From assembly GCA_023405135.1 (NCBI GenBank), contig JAEXYZ010000062.1, forward strand, positions 1 to 64,000: a stretch of 64,000 nucleotides of DNA. Reading direction: 5' to 3'. This stretch comes from Bacillota bacterium. Lineage in GTDB: Bacteria > Bacillota > Bacilli > Bacillales_A > Planococcaceae. Under the pieces are notes generated by a model. It made no database searches and had not been told where the DNA came from. It saw nothing but the letters and a program-made list of their open reading frames with translations. Below are positions 1 to 7,763 of this stretch, one piece after another. The position numbers and the translations under genes are program-made. The first letter of the stretch is position 1. Each line of letters opens with the position of its first letter.

Positions 1-37
1 ACTTAGAAAGAAAATTTTATGGCGCCAAATTATAAGG

Positions 38-68
38 GAAGTGAGTGCTTAGGTTTTACACTCACTTC
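38..68. other. Hairpin-forming inverted repeat near window edge
   Basis: A perfect 10-bp stem (GAAGTGAGTG / CACTCACTTC) encloses an 11-nt loop. No clear T-run follows on either strand, so it is not a convincing intrinsic terminator. It may belong to a gene lying upstream of the window. Confidence 0.4.
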
Positions 69-132
69 TAGAGAGTTTGTTAAATTTATGTTATTTTGGT
101 GAATTAAACACCACCATATTTGACAAAAAACC

Positions 133-163
133 TTAAAAAAGAGCATGACATTCGTCATACCCT
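133..163 (-). terminator. Intrinsic terminator of the yugN-like gene
   Basis: Read on the minus strand, a 9-bp stem (GGGTATGAC / GTCATGCTC, with two G-U pairs) closes a GAAT tetraloop and is followed by TTTTTT. It sits just past the stop codon of the minus-strand yugN-like gene. Confidence 0.75.
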
Positions 164-181
164 TGAAAATTGAATTTTTTA

Positions 182-550
182 TTAAGCTTCAATACCGAAT
201 GCTGCGAAGTCTTTTTTAACGTTTTCTAAAATTTCTTCGCATTCTTTTACTAAATGTGTAGGAAATACTTCTTCATTTTCATCATATTCTACACCGTGTG
301 GATAGTAGTATTTACCAAGAGCAGGTTTATTGATTTTTAAAACTGCACTTCTATTACCAACATCACCAGATACAGCGCTGCAGAATACACGTAGATAGTA
401 GCGACCTTCACGTAAATCGAAACGTTTGTCGAAAGTCATGCGATCGTAATCCCATCCTCCGTGACATTCTAAGCCGTTTTTTTCCATAACGCTTACAAGT
501 AATTCTTGTCCAGCAGTTATATTTTCAAGTGTTTTGTTTTCAAAATACAT
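182..550 (-). CDS. yugN: YugN-like family protein
   Basis: A 122-aa soluble protein that resembles the YugN-like family of Bacillales. The family's function is unknown to me. The N-terminal half has the typical stretch NGLECHGGWDYDRMTFD, followed by DLREGRYYLRVFC and a C-terminal ECEEILENV helix. No signal peptide or membrane segment is visible. An AAGGAGG sequence lies at good distance before the ATG. The gene stands alone, divergent from the CAP-domain gene to its right and with its own terminator. In B. subtilis yugN is not beside the ylb genes, so this position differs from that genome. The identification rests on recalled sequence resemblance. Confidence 0.8.
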   Translation of the reverse strand: MYFENKTLENITAGQELLVSVMEKNGLECHGGWDYDRMTFDKRFDLREGRYYLRVFCSAVSGDVGNRSAVLKINKPALGKYYYPHGVEYDENEEVFPTHLVKECEEILENVKKDFAAFGIEA

Positions 551-622
551 TAAAAAAATCCTCCTTTAGCAAAATCGTACATAATTATATGCTCAATTTC
601 AATAATAGAGCAAATTATCTTT

Positions 623-638
623 TGTTGCAATGGCAACA
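623..638. promoter_or_regulatory. Short perfect palindrome in the yugN/ylbC divergent promoter region
   Basis: TGTTGC AATG GCAACA is a perfect 6-bp inverted repeat. It lies just upstream of TATAAT (654-659) and TATACT (663-668) hexamers that could be -10 boxes for the rightward gene. It could be an operator or a small hairpin. No known regulator site is recognised in it. Confidence 0.35.
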
Positions 639-701
639 TTGTGTCAACCAATATATAATTGATATACTTAATACAATAAATGAGAAAGGATAGAATTACA
701 T

Positions 702-1784
702 ATGAAAACTCTTTTTCGAATTTTAATTGTCCTCTCATTTCTTGCAATTATCTTTTATTATTCGTCAAATTCTGAAGATGAATACGAACCATTAGAAGGA
801 CCGAATTCATCTTCTCAAATTATACCGAAGACAGATAGTGAACCACAAGTTTTACAAGATGCTTTGCCGCGTCCTAAAACTGGATTGTCAACTTTCATAG
901 GTAAAGATGATGATAGTTTATTAAAACTTTATGGTGAGCCTAATCGTTATGATCAAACCGTTTTTGGTTACGAATGGTGGGTTTATAATGAAGATGTTAA
1001 TAAGTTTGTTATGTTTGGTGTAGAAAATGGTACTATTACTCAAGTATATACTAGTGGAAAATCTTCTGACGTTACTCCCTATCGGATTGGTCAAACGCTT
1101 AATGATATTTATCGAATGACAATTGTTGACTCTGAAGTTACTGCTGTCATTGGTGATAATATTTATACGTTTACTATGAGTGAAGAAGATATGAATACAA
1201 GAATTTTGACTAAATTTGAAGATATTTTTGCACAGCTATATATGGACAGTGAAAATGGCACATTAAGTGGGATAAGATATATTGATAGTAAGACATTGGT
1301 TAAGCACAGACCCTATGAAATGTCATTTGTAGGAAAACTTATTTCCTCGCCAAGTCCAACTTCTTATTTAATAGAAGAAAGCAATCATGCAAGTGCATCT
1401 CAACTACATGATTTATTAAACCAGTTCCGAGCACAAAACGATATTCCTCCAATTGAAGATGAACAAGAGATTTCCTTTGTAGCAATGCAACATAGTGAAG
1501 ATATGTACAGTCAAAATTATTTATCACATGATTCACCTACAAATGGCACTTTAAAACAGCGTTTAGATGAAGAGGGCGTTTTGTATGAAGATGCAGAGGA
1601 AAATATCGCTACCGCGTATATTGATGCAATTGAAGCATCTCATGGGTGGTTAAACTCAAGTAATCATAGAGAATTTATGTTGAATGAAAAATTTACAAGT
1701 GTAGGCTCAGGAGTCTTTATGAATTATTATACACAAATCTTTATTCGTAAAAATTTAGAAGACGAAAATGAGAAGATTGAATAA
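702..1784 (+). CDS. ylbC: Membrane-anchored CAP (SCP/PR1) domain protein, YlbC type
   Basis: A 360-aa protein with one N-terminal hydrophobic segment (about residues 5-22) that would act as an uncleaved anchor or signal. An acidic linker follows, then a region about 60-200 like the CAP-associated N-terminal domain of Bacillus proteins. The C-terminal CAP domain spans about 235-350 and shows LLNQFRAQNDIPPI, the histidine in QHSEDM, LSHDSPTNGTL and HGWLNSSNHREFML. The family is extracytoplasmic, and its role in Bacillus is unclear. YlbC of B. subtilis has the same architecture and lies in the same neighbourhood upstream of ylbF. An AAAGGA sequence precedes the ATG at a rather long spacing. A strong terminator follows the gene. 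Confidence 0.85.
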   Translation: MKTLFRILIVLSFLAIIFYYSSNSEDEYEPLEGPNSSSQIIPKTDSEPQVLQDALPRPKTGLSTFIGKDDDSLLKLYGEPNRYDQTVFGYEWWVYNEDVNKFVMFGVENGTITQVYTSGKSSDVTPYRIGQTLNDIYRMTIVDSEVTAVIGDNIYTFTMSEEDMNTRILTKFEDIFAQLYMDSENGTLSGIRYIDSKTLVKHRPYEMSFVGKLISSPSPTSYLIEESNHASASQLHDLLNQFRAQNDIPPIEDEQEISFVAMQHSEDMYSQNYLSHDSPTNGTLKQRLDEEGVLYEDAEENIATAYIDAIEASHGWLNSSNHREFMLNEKFTSVGSGVFMNYYTQIFIRKNLEDENEKIE

Positions 1785-1793
1785 TTTAATGGG

Positions 1794-1839
1794 AAAGAGT
1801 ATGTTTGTACCGTTTATCGGAAAAAACATACTCTTTTTT
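1794..1839 (+). terminator. Intrinsic terminator after ylbC
   Basis: A 13-bp perfect stem (AAAGAGTATGTTT / AAACATACTCTTT) is followed by a T-run ending at 1839. It lies 10 nt after the ylbC stop codon. Confidence 0.85.
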
Positions 1840-1977
1840 AATTTACATGAATATATGTATTGTTTAGTTGCTTTACTGTAATGAAAAGTCAGGATAGGAA
1901 GCACTTATTATTAGCCCACACAATTTTTAGTGTCATGAATGAATCCGAGGCATAGAATAGGGAAAAGGAGTGACAAC

Positions 1978-3456
1978 GTGCAACTGGCAGAACTTTTGAA
2001 AGATTGGCCATGTACAGTTAAGGGTGGGTCTATAAGAGTTGAAGTGTTTGGAATAGAAGATTATGCTCAAGAAGTTAAAAAAGGCGATTTATTTGTAGTA
2101 CGAAAAGGAAGAAAGTCTAATGGACTAAAATATATAGATATTGCAATAGAAAACGGAGCAGTTGGTGTAGTTATTGAGGATGAAAAATTACTTGATACTT
2201 TAAAATTATCAGTACCGATTATTTGGGTACCAAATTGTTTGAAATTTATGTCGTTTAGTGCTGCTAAAATTAACAATTTCCCAGCAGAAGCAATGCAAGT
2301 AATTGCAATTACAGGTACTAATGGTAAAACAACGGTAAGTCACTTTGTTGGTCAACTACTACATGCACTACATAAAAATGTAATCGTCATCGGAACAAAT
2401 GGAATATTTATTAACGGTGTTGAGGTAAAATTACCATATGAACAATTAACTACATTACAACCGAAGCATTTACACAAAATTTTAAAAATCGCTGTCAGTC
2501 GTGGTGTTCAATATGTAGTGCTTGAGGCTTCATCAATGGGGCTTGCAAAACATCGTCTAGATGATTGTTCCATTAATATAGGTGTATTCCTAAATTTAGC
2601 TGAAGATCATATTGAAGATCATGGGTCATTTGATAAATATAAAGTAGCCAAACAGATTCTAGCTTCTTTATCGGATCAGCTAGTATTAAATGGAGATGAT
2701 TCCTTCTGTCGCACAGTAGGACTGCAAGCAAAAAAGAAAAAAGCATACTTTGGTTTAGGGAACCGAGTTGATTATCAACTACAGCTTTTAGCAGAAGGAT
2801 TAGCTACATCAACATGTTGTCTTCAAAGCAATAAAGGACAAAAAGTATTCTCTATTCCATTTGTTGGAGAGCATCATTTACAAAATGCAATTGCTGCCAT
2901 TACGACTGTAGGTGAACTTGGGTTTGAAATCGAAGAAATTTGTGCTGCAGCAGAAGAACTACATTTACCAAGTGGACGTTTAGAATCTATTGACAACGAT
3001 TTAAATTTATCAATTTATATCGATTATGCCCATACGGAAGCCGCATTAAAAGCTGTTTTACAGACATTAAAGAAGACGGTACAAGGAGATTTAATTGTCG
3101 TATTTAGTTGTGGTGGAGATCGAGATAAGCATAAACGTATAAAAATGGGGGCAGTAGCTTCGAAATATGCAGATTTAATTTATTTAACGATGGATAATCC
3201 ACGAAGTGAAGATCCTGAAGTTATTAATGCTCAAATAGCAGCAGGTTTTACTGCGAAACAGCAATATGAAATGATTTTAGATAGAGCTGAAGCAATCGAA
3301 ACTGCGATACGTTCTGCAAAAGAAGGGGATACGATTTTAATTGCAGGAAAAGGACATGAAAAAACCCAAACGATTGGATCGCAGCAATTTGAATTTTCAG
3401 ATTATGAATGTGTAAAATCTGTTTTAGAGAAATGTACGAAGGATCGAGTTGAATAA
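1978..3456 (+). CDS. murE: MurE-type UDP-MurNAc-tripeptide ligase with DNPR motif
   Basis: A 492-aa Mur ligase that adds the third residue to UDP-MurNAc-L-Ala-D-Glu. The ATP loop is TGTNGKTT (Lys about residue 117). The central domain has the usual SSMGL and HGSFDKYKVAK stretches; the latter carries the probable carbamylated lysine. DNPR (about 406-409) is the motif that in known MurE enzymes goes with meso-diaminopimelate; lysine-adding enzymes usually have DNPA. The GTG at 1978 is chosen because AAGGAG sits 7 nt upstream; the ATG at 1939 lacks a ribosome site. The gene lies far from the dcw cluster, where murE is missing. Planococcaceae often use lysine in vegetative wall and DAP in spore cortex, so this may be the vegetative or the sporulation ligase. 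It stands alone between ylbC and ylbF. Confidence 0.82.
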   Translation: MQLAELLKDWPCTVKGGSIRVEVFGIEDYAQEVKKGDLFVVRKGRKSNGLKYIDIAIENGAVGVVIEDEKLLDTLKLSVPIIWVPNCLKFMSFSAAKINNFPAEAMQVIAITGTNGKTTVSHFVGQLLHALHKNVIVIGTNGIFINGVEVKLPYEQLTTLQPKHLHKILKIAVSRGVQYVVLEASSMGLAKHRLDDCSINIGVFLNLAEDHIEDHGSFDKYKVAKQILASLSDQLVLNGDDSFCRTVGLQAKKKKAYFGLGNRVDYQLQLLAEGLATSTCCLQSNKGQKVFSIPFVGEHHLQNAIAAITTVGELGFEIEEICAAAEELHLPSGRLESIDNDLNLSIYIDYAHTEAALKAVLQTLKKTVQGDLIVVFSCGGDRDKHKRIKMGAVASKYADLIYLTMDNPRSEDPEVINAQIAAGFTAKQQYEMILDRAEAIETAIRSAKEGDTILIAGKGHEKTQTIGSQQFEFSDYECVKSVLEKCTKDRVE

Positions 3457-3592
3457 ACATTTCAATCTTATATAATTTAAATTTAATATTTTACGAAATA
3501 AATCCCAAAAAATGATTTACATTCCAAAATTGGAACTGTTCTGAAACTAAAAATTTCTTGAGACAGACTACCGAAACTGTAGTATCAGTGCG

Positions 3593-3636
3593 ATGGAGCC
3601 GGTTCAAAATAAGTTTTTGGATGGCTCCATTTGTTT
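3593..3636 (+). terminator. Possible terminator after the MurE-type gene
   Basis: ATGGAGCC (3593-3600) pairs perfectly with GGCTCCAT (3623-3630) across a 22-nt loop, followed by a weak T-rich stretch (TTGTTT). It lies about 140 nt after the stop codon. The long loop and weak T-run keep this uncertain. Confidence 0.45.
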
Positions 3637-3724
3637 AACTAATTTATTTTTAATTAATCAATAAGTATTCATAATACAAACATCGCTTATTTTCTGCTAT
3701 GATAGTAACAGATTGGAGGAAATA

Positions 3725-4174
3725 ATGATGATTATGACATCAGAATGGGCCTTCATTTTAGATGAAGCAGATGAATTGAGTGAAATGATACTCTCTTCAG
3801 AACAAGCTCAAAACTTACGTAATGCATATAATGACGTATACAGTGATCCAACACTTGTACAGCAAATTAAGGCATTTACACGAATGAAAGAACAATATGA
3901 GGATGTCCAACGTTTTGGAAAATACCATCCTGATTACAATACAATTATGAAAGAGATTCGCCAGCAAAAGCGTCAATTAGATTTAAATGAACGTGTGGCG
4001 AATTTAAAATTTGCCGAAAATGAATTTCAAGATTTATTAGATGAAATAAGCTTAATTATCGGGAAATCAGTTTCAGAAGCGGTTAAAGTACCAGTAAGCA
4101 ATCCATTTTTTGCATCGAATTCATCATGTGGAACTGGCTGTGGTAGTGGTGGAAGTTGTTCCTGTTCGGCATAA
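3725..4174 (+). CDS. ylbF: YlbF/RicF, subunit of the RicAFT (Y-complex) Fe-S assembly
   Basis: About 149 aa, helical, with the YlbF/YmcA-type core (SEQAQNLRNAYNDVYSDP, FGKYHPDY). The tail is cysteine-rich, CGTGCGSGGSCSC, at the very C-terminus. In B. subtilis YlbF works with YmcA and YaaT, binds Fe-S clusters and promotes RNase Y-dependent mRNA maturation, competence, biofilm formation and sporulation. The cysteine tail agrees with cluster binding. GGAGGA at 3715-3720 serves either of two adjacent ATGs (3725 or 3728); a TTG at 3713 overlaps the ribosome site and is unlikely. Its neighbours ylbC and ylbG match the B. subtilis order. A terminator directly follows. Confidence 0.88.
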   Translation: MMIMTSEWAFILDEADELSEMILSSEQAQNLRNAYNDVYSDPTLVQQIKAFTRMKEQYEDVQRFGKYHPDYNTIMKEIRQQKRQLDLNERVANLKFAENEFQDLLDEISLIIGKSVSEAVKVPVSNPFFASNSSCGTGCGSGGSCSCSA

Positions 4175-4180
4175 AGAAGA

Positions 4181-4209
4181 AACGACTCAATTAAATTTGA
4201 GTCGTTTTT
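4181..4209 (+). terminator. Intrinsic terminator after ylbF
   Basis: A 10-bp perfect stem (AACGACTCAA / TTGAGTCGTT) closes a 6-nt loop and runs into TTTTT. It lies 6 nt after the ylbF stop codon. Confidence 0.85.
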
Positions 4210-4290
4210 AAATTGCTTGTGCAAATGGAATTAGAAAATACAGTTCTAGATAGATTTTTGATGTAATATTCCAATTGCATAAATAATTTA

Positions 4291-4376
4291 AGAGCACGCA
4301 GCCTGCTACTGTGGCTCGTATGCCTAGCCCGCTCACATAACCCCACTTTTTAAAAATTCTTATAAGTACTTCCTAA
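4291..4376 (+). repeat. Dispersed repeat, copy C (internally deleted)
   Basis: The left end (CACGCAGCCTGCTACTG) matches the start of the copies at 11.05 and 34.57 kb. The right end (TAGCCCGCTCACA, then TTATAAGTAC) matches the end of the 34.57-kb copy. The middle 70-100 bp, which holds the central hairpin in the other copies, is missing. It lies between two convergent genes, ylbF and the glycerophosphodiesterase gene. Confidence 0.65.
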
Positions 4377-4399
4377 TTAGTTCCGAAAATTCCAGATAA

Positions 4400-4437
4400 A
4401 CAATTAAAAGCAGTAGAGATAATAAACTCCACTGCTT
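4400..4437 (-). terminator. Intrinsic terminator of the glycerophosphodiesterase gene
   Basis: On the minus strand, AGCAGTGGAG pairs with CTCTACTGCT (one G-U pair) and is followed by TTTTAATTG. It sits right after the stop codon of the leftward gene. Confidence 0.75.
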
Positions 4438-4445
4438 ATTTAACA

Positions 4446-5369
4446 TTATGATTCTTCTTTTTCAAATTGCAATTGTTGTAGAAATGGGACAGCAATATCC
4501 GGGCGATCTGTTACAATACCTTGTGCTCCATTTTCAATTAAACGGCGCATTGTTTCTGTATCATTGATTGTCCAATAATGAACTGGAATATTTAGTTTTG
4601 ACAGAAACGCAATAAACTTTGACGAATCTAATGAAATAACACCTGATTTCGTTGGGAGTTGGAATACATCAACCTTAGGATGGTATAAATGCCCAAATTG
4701 GCTCGTAAATGCTGTAAACGCCTTTCTTATATCTGCTTCACCAGCTCCTAAAGCAACACGGTTTTGGGCATATAAATTAAAACGGTCTACCTGCTCACTA
4801 TAAAAACTTGTAACAACAATACGATTTTCGGCATTATATTCTTCAATAAGACGCCATAATTTAGATGGCATTAAGCTTCCTTCATACGTATCAGGACCAT
4901 CCTTAATGTCTATATTAATATATGTGTTTGGGAACTTTTCAAATAGCTCTCTTAAAGTTACTACGTCCACTTTTTCGTCTTTATATGGAAACTCTCCGTC
5001 TAAATTTTCAAATTGGTATCCGAAGTTTAATTGCTTTAATTCATGCAATGTAAAATCTTTTACGAAGCCAACTCCATCGCTTGTACGATCTACTGAATCA
5101 TCGTGGAACACTATAATTTCTTCATCTTTGGTTAAACGAATGTTTACTTCAAAACCGTTGACACCAAGTTCTACCGCTTTTTCAAATGCAATCATCGTAT
5201 GTTCAGGTGCTAAATGAGATCCGCCACGATGTGCAAGAACGATTGGAGAGCTATATTGTAAAACTTCTTTTTCTTCTCTTCTTTGTGGCTTTGAAATAGC
5301 TTTACTTCCAGCCCATGCAGCTGCACTCGCTGCAGCAATGGCAAGAGCTACTTTCGTTTTTTTTCCCAT
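4446..5369 (-). CDS. Glycerophosphodiester phosphodiesterase (GDPD family)
   Basis: A 307-aa enzyme of the GDPD TIM-barrel family, which splits glycerophosphodiesters into glycerol 3-phosphate and an alcohol. After an N-terminal alanine-rich hydrophobic anchor (about residues 6-25) come the signature residues: HRGG (about 48-51), APEHT, FEVNIRLTKDEEIIVFHD with the catalytic Glu, Asn and His-Asp, then INIDIKD. The C-terminal GIVTDRPD is typical of the family. The anchor suggests it acts at the outer face of the membrane, as in secreted Bacillus homologues such as GlpQ or YhdW. An AAGGAGG lies 6-7 nt before the ATG. It is monocistronic and convergent with ylbF. The exact substrate cannot be told from the sequence. 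Confidence 0.87.
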   Translation of the reverse strand: MGKKTKVALAIAAASAAAWAGSKAISKPQRREEKEVLQYSSPIVLAHRGGSHLAPEHTMIAFEKAVELGVNGFEVNIRLTKDEEIIVFHDDSVDRTSDGVGFVKDFTLHELKQLNFGYQFENLDGEFPYKDEKVDVVTLRELFEKFPNTYINIDIKDGPDTYEGSLMPSKLWRLIEEYNAENRIVVTSFYSEQVDRFNLYAQNRVALGAGEADIRKAFTAFTSQFGHLYHPKVDVFQLPTKSGVISLDSSKFIAFLSKLNIPVHYWTINDTETMRRLIENGAQGIVTDRPDIAVPFLQQLQFEKEES

Positions 5370-5578
5370 TTTTATCCTCCTTATAAATGGAACATATTAA
5401 TTTATAAAATTTATCGTTATTGTCATTTTTACATATAAATATGCCGAATGAATAGAAGAAAATTGCAAACTCTATAAGGATGATTATAACTGAAATTCTT
5501 ATGTTATGTCAGCTAAACTCTGTTGCTATCAAAATTGACATTATGGTATGCTTTTATGTAAGAAATGAGGGAATTGAA

Positions 5579-5851
5579 ATGCAGGAACGACAAGGGTTAA
5601 TCGTTTACGTTCATCAACTTAAACACGCAAAAAGCTTAAGAAAATACGGACATGTTCATTATATTTCTCGAAAGCTAAAATATGTTGTAATGTATTGTGA
5701 TCGAGAAGATATTGAATCGATAAAAATGAAAATACAACGTCTTCCTTTTGTGAAAGACGCTGTTGAATCATTCCGTCCATTTTTGAAAACAGAATTTGAA
5801 AATGCTAAACCAGATAAAGCAAAGGAATATGACTATAAGGTCGGTTTATAA
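5579..5851 (+). CDS. ylbG: YlbG family protein (UPF0298)
   Basis: A 90-aa basic cytosolic protein of the YlbG family, known from conserved position beside ylbF and without an assigned biochemical function to my knowledge. The sequence shows the usual RQGLIVYVHQLKHAKSLRKYG start, then HYISRKLKYVVMYCD and a basic helix. The reading frame stays open upstream to 5480, but the ATG at 5579 has GAGGG (5567-5571) at proper spacing and gives the family's usual length. It lies downstream of ylbF, as in B. subtilis, but here the leftward glycerophosphodiesterase gene separates the two. Confidence 0.85.
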   Translation: MQERQGLIVYVHQLKHAKSLRKYGHVHYISRKLKYVVMYCDREDIESIKMKIQRLPFVKDAVESFRPFLKTEFENAKPDKAKEYDYKVGL

Positions 5852-5877
5852 TTTCTATGCTATAAGTTTGAGATTCA

Positions 5878-6267
5878 TTATTGTTTTGGCGGAATAAAAT
5901 GATTCATTCTTAAGATTCCAATTAAATGCTGGTAATACAATATTGTTTCAGAATAAATCGAAGAATGTTTAACTTCCATAGGGATTGCTTTTTTACCGAT
6001 TTCATTTAATGTTTCTTCAAAGATAGCAATTCTTTTAGAAGGTTTGTCTATATTATAGGGAATGCCTTCTCGACAAACATAAATCGGCATAAAGTTACTT
6101 TCACCTACTGCTTTAAAGGCAACAGCTAATGAAGCAACTTTTTTATCACCCTTATCTGAAATAAAAATAAATGCATTATGGAATCTTTTTTCATTTGTTT
6201 TTATAAGTTCGCAAAGTTCATAAACATCGCCATAACCTTGTCCAAGCTCAATAAATTGTTGAATCAA
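5878..6267 (-). CDS. DUF7147-type conserved protein of unknown function
   Basis: A 129-aa soluble protein. I recognise the pattern (IELGQGYGDVYEL near the start, FMPIYVCREGIP in the middle, LYYQHLIGILRMNHFIPP at the end) as a conserved Bacillales family that some genomes mislabel methylthioribose kinase and that is now listed as a DUF. There is no kinase motif. The start is a TTG; an AAAGGA lies about 11 nt upstream. It is convergent with ylbG (26 nt apart) and divergent from the anchored protein gene at 6323, so it is probably transcribed on its own. Function unknown. Confidence 0.65.
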   Translation of the reverse strand: MIQQFIELGQGYGDVYELCELIKTNEKRFHNAFIFISDKGDKKVASLAVAFKAVGESNFMPIYVCREGIPYNIDKPSKRIAIFEETLNEIGKKAIPMEVKHSSIYSETILYYQHLIGILRMNHFIPPKQ

Positions 6268-6322
6268 ATTTCACACATCCTTTCTTCGTAATAATAGTAT
6301 CATGATGCAGGAGGTAAGGCAC

Positions 6323-7747
6323 ATGAAATATGCAATAAGTTTTTTTGGAATTCTTATTTTAATCATTAGTGGAGTACTTTTCTTTCAGTTTCAAGTATAT
6401 TCGGACAAGCTCGAGGCTGGAGAGGGGGATTTTTACTATACACAGGAAATTGAAATTACATATCGTAACGGAAGTCTAGATATTCGACAACATTTTAAAA
6501 ATTTGCCGAATCAAACAATTGATATTATTTGGCCAAAATTAGCTACTAGTCCTGATTGTTCAATTGAATCTGAAACAAGTTGCAATCGACTGAGTGAAGA
6601 CAAAATGACATTTATTAAGGGCGACGCTAGAAATCAATCATTATCATACATAATTCCATTAGACGGTGGTTTAAAATCTAAACAATTTATCAAAGATCTT
6701 TTTGTAGTACTTTCTAATGGAGAAGTTACATATTCAACTGTACATATATCTACAGACAATGATGTATTAGGACAATGGGTAACAGGATTGCCTTTAATTG
6801 GTCAACAGCAATTATCTCTTGTAAATTATGCATTATTTAGTGGCACTGGAGCTGTCTCAGAAATTTATTGGCAGGGAGGAGATATGAAGCTTCAAAAATC
6901 TACAGATATAATATCCATATATAGTAAATCACCTTTAGCAGATAAGTTTTTAAAACGGTTAGAAAATTTGCAATTTCTAAATGAAGAACATATTGCGATT
7001 GTACAAGGCCAAAATTTATCTAAACAACAAGGAAAACGAATTTTATTTTTGAAAGATTTAACGATTGATTCTATAGAGCAAAATGTTATTATTAGCCAAG
7101 CTAAGACGCAGTATGATTTTACTGATAGTCCGAAATGGCTAAATGAGGTTATTGTTTCCTTTATTACAGGCTCTACAATCGGAGGAAATAAATCAACAAA
7201 AATAGTAAATACTTTAACTAATCAAATGACAAATAAGCAATTAGAAGAATGGTTAAAGCAGTTAGAAAATTTAAAAGGTGAAAAAATTTCTCCTAAACTA
7301 TTAGATGAAGTATTATCAGAAGTATTAGGGCTACATACCGAGTATTTAACGTTAAATGCAACTACTGAAAGTGTTTTCCCATTTTTATATACTGATCCTC
7401 GAGATTTGTATGTGGATTCTCATCTAAATAATGATGTAAAAGTAGTTTTAAAGGATGGTTTAGTTTATTATTCAGCTGATGCATTATTAAAACATTTAGG
7501 GTATGAAGTATCTGTTGGAAAAAATGGGTATTATGTAAGGAATAAAGGGAACAAATTTAGATTCCCAAAAGGCTATGGATTTTATGTTTATAATGAGAAA
7601 CGTTATAATACTATATCGGAGCCAATTATAGAAATTGCAGGAAGTCATTACGTAGAAGAAACATGGCTGCAACGACTATTTTCAGTAGAAATTAAGAAAA
7701 GTGATAGTGAGATTTCAATTAAACCTACAGCAACCATACAACAGTAG
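6323..7747 (+). CDS. Unknown membrane-anchored extracytoplasmic protein, possible C-terminal stalk-like domain
   Basis: 474 aa that I do not recognise as a named family. Residues about 4-22 form one hydrophobic segment followed by an exported-type body, so the bulk is probably outside the membrane. The first half is beta-rich with a single Cys pair (PDCSIESETSC). A middle region (about 270-340) is helical and lysine/glutamate-rich. The last 90 residues, with LLKHLGYEVSVGKNGYYV, then a glycine turn and ETWLQRLFSVEI, look like the stalk (copper amine oxidase N-terminal-like) domain of Gram-positive surface proteins; this is a guess from pattern. The start at 6323 is fixed by AGGAGG 8 nt upstream. 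The gene ends 16 nt before rsmD, so the two are likely co-transcribed. It has no counterpart in the B. subtilis ylbG-rsmD interval. Confidence 0.6.
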   Translation: MKYAISFFGILILIISGVLFFQFQVYSDKLEAGEGDFYYTQEIEITYRNGSLDIRQHFKNLPNQTIDIIWPKLATSPDCSIESETSCNRLSEDKMTFIKGDARNQSLSYIIPLDGGLKSKQFIKDLFVVLSNGEVTYSTVHISTDNDVLGQWVTGLPLIGQQQLSLVNYALFSGTGAVSEIYWQGGDMKLQKSTDIISIYSKSPLADKFLKRLENLQFLNEEHIAIVQGQNLSKQQGKRILFLKDLTIDSIEQNVIISQAKTQYDFTDSPKWLNEVIVSFITGSTIGGNKSTKIVNTLTNQMTNKQLEEWLKQLENLKGEKISPKLLDEVLSEVLGLHTEYLTLNATTESVFPFLYTDPRDLYVDSHLNNDVKVVLKDGLVYYSADALLKHLGYEVSVGKNGYYVRNKGNKFRFPKGYGFYVYNEKRYNTISEPIIEIAGSHYVEETWLQRLFSVEIKKSDSEISIKPTATIQQ

Positions 7748-7763
7748 AAAGTTTGGTGAACAT

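Noticed and set aside
38..68. Terminator at the left window edge
   Set aside because: The stem is perfect but no T-run follows on either strand, so it is kept only as a hairpin.
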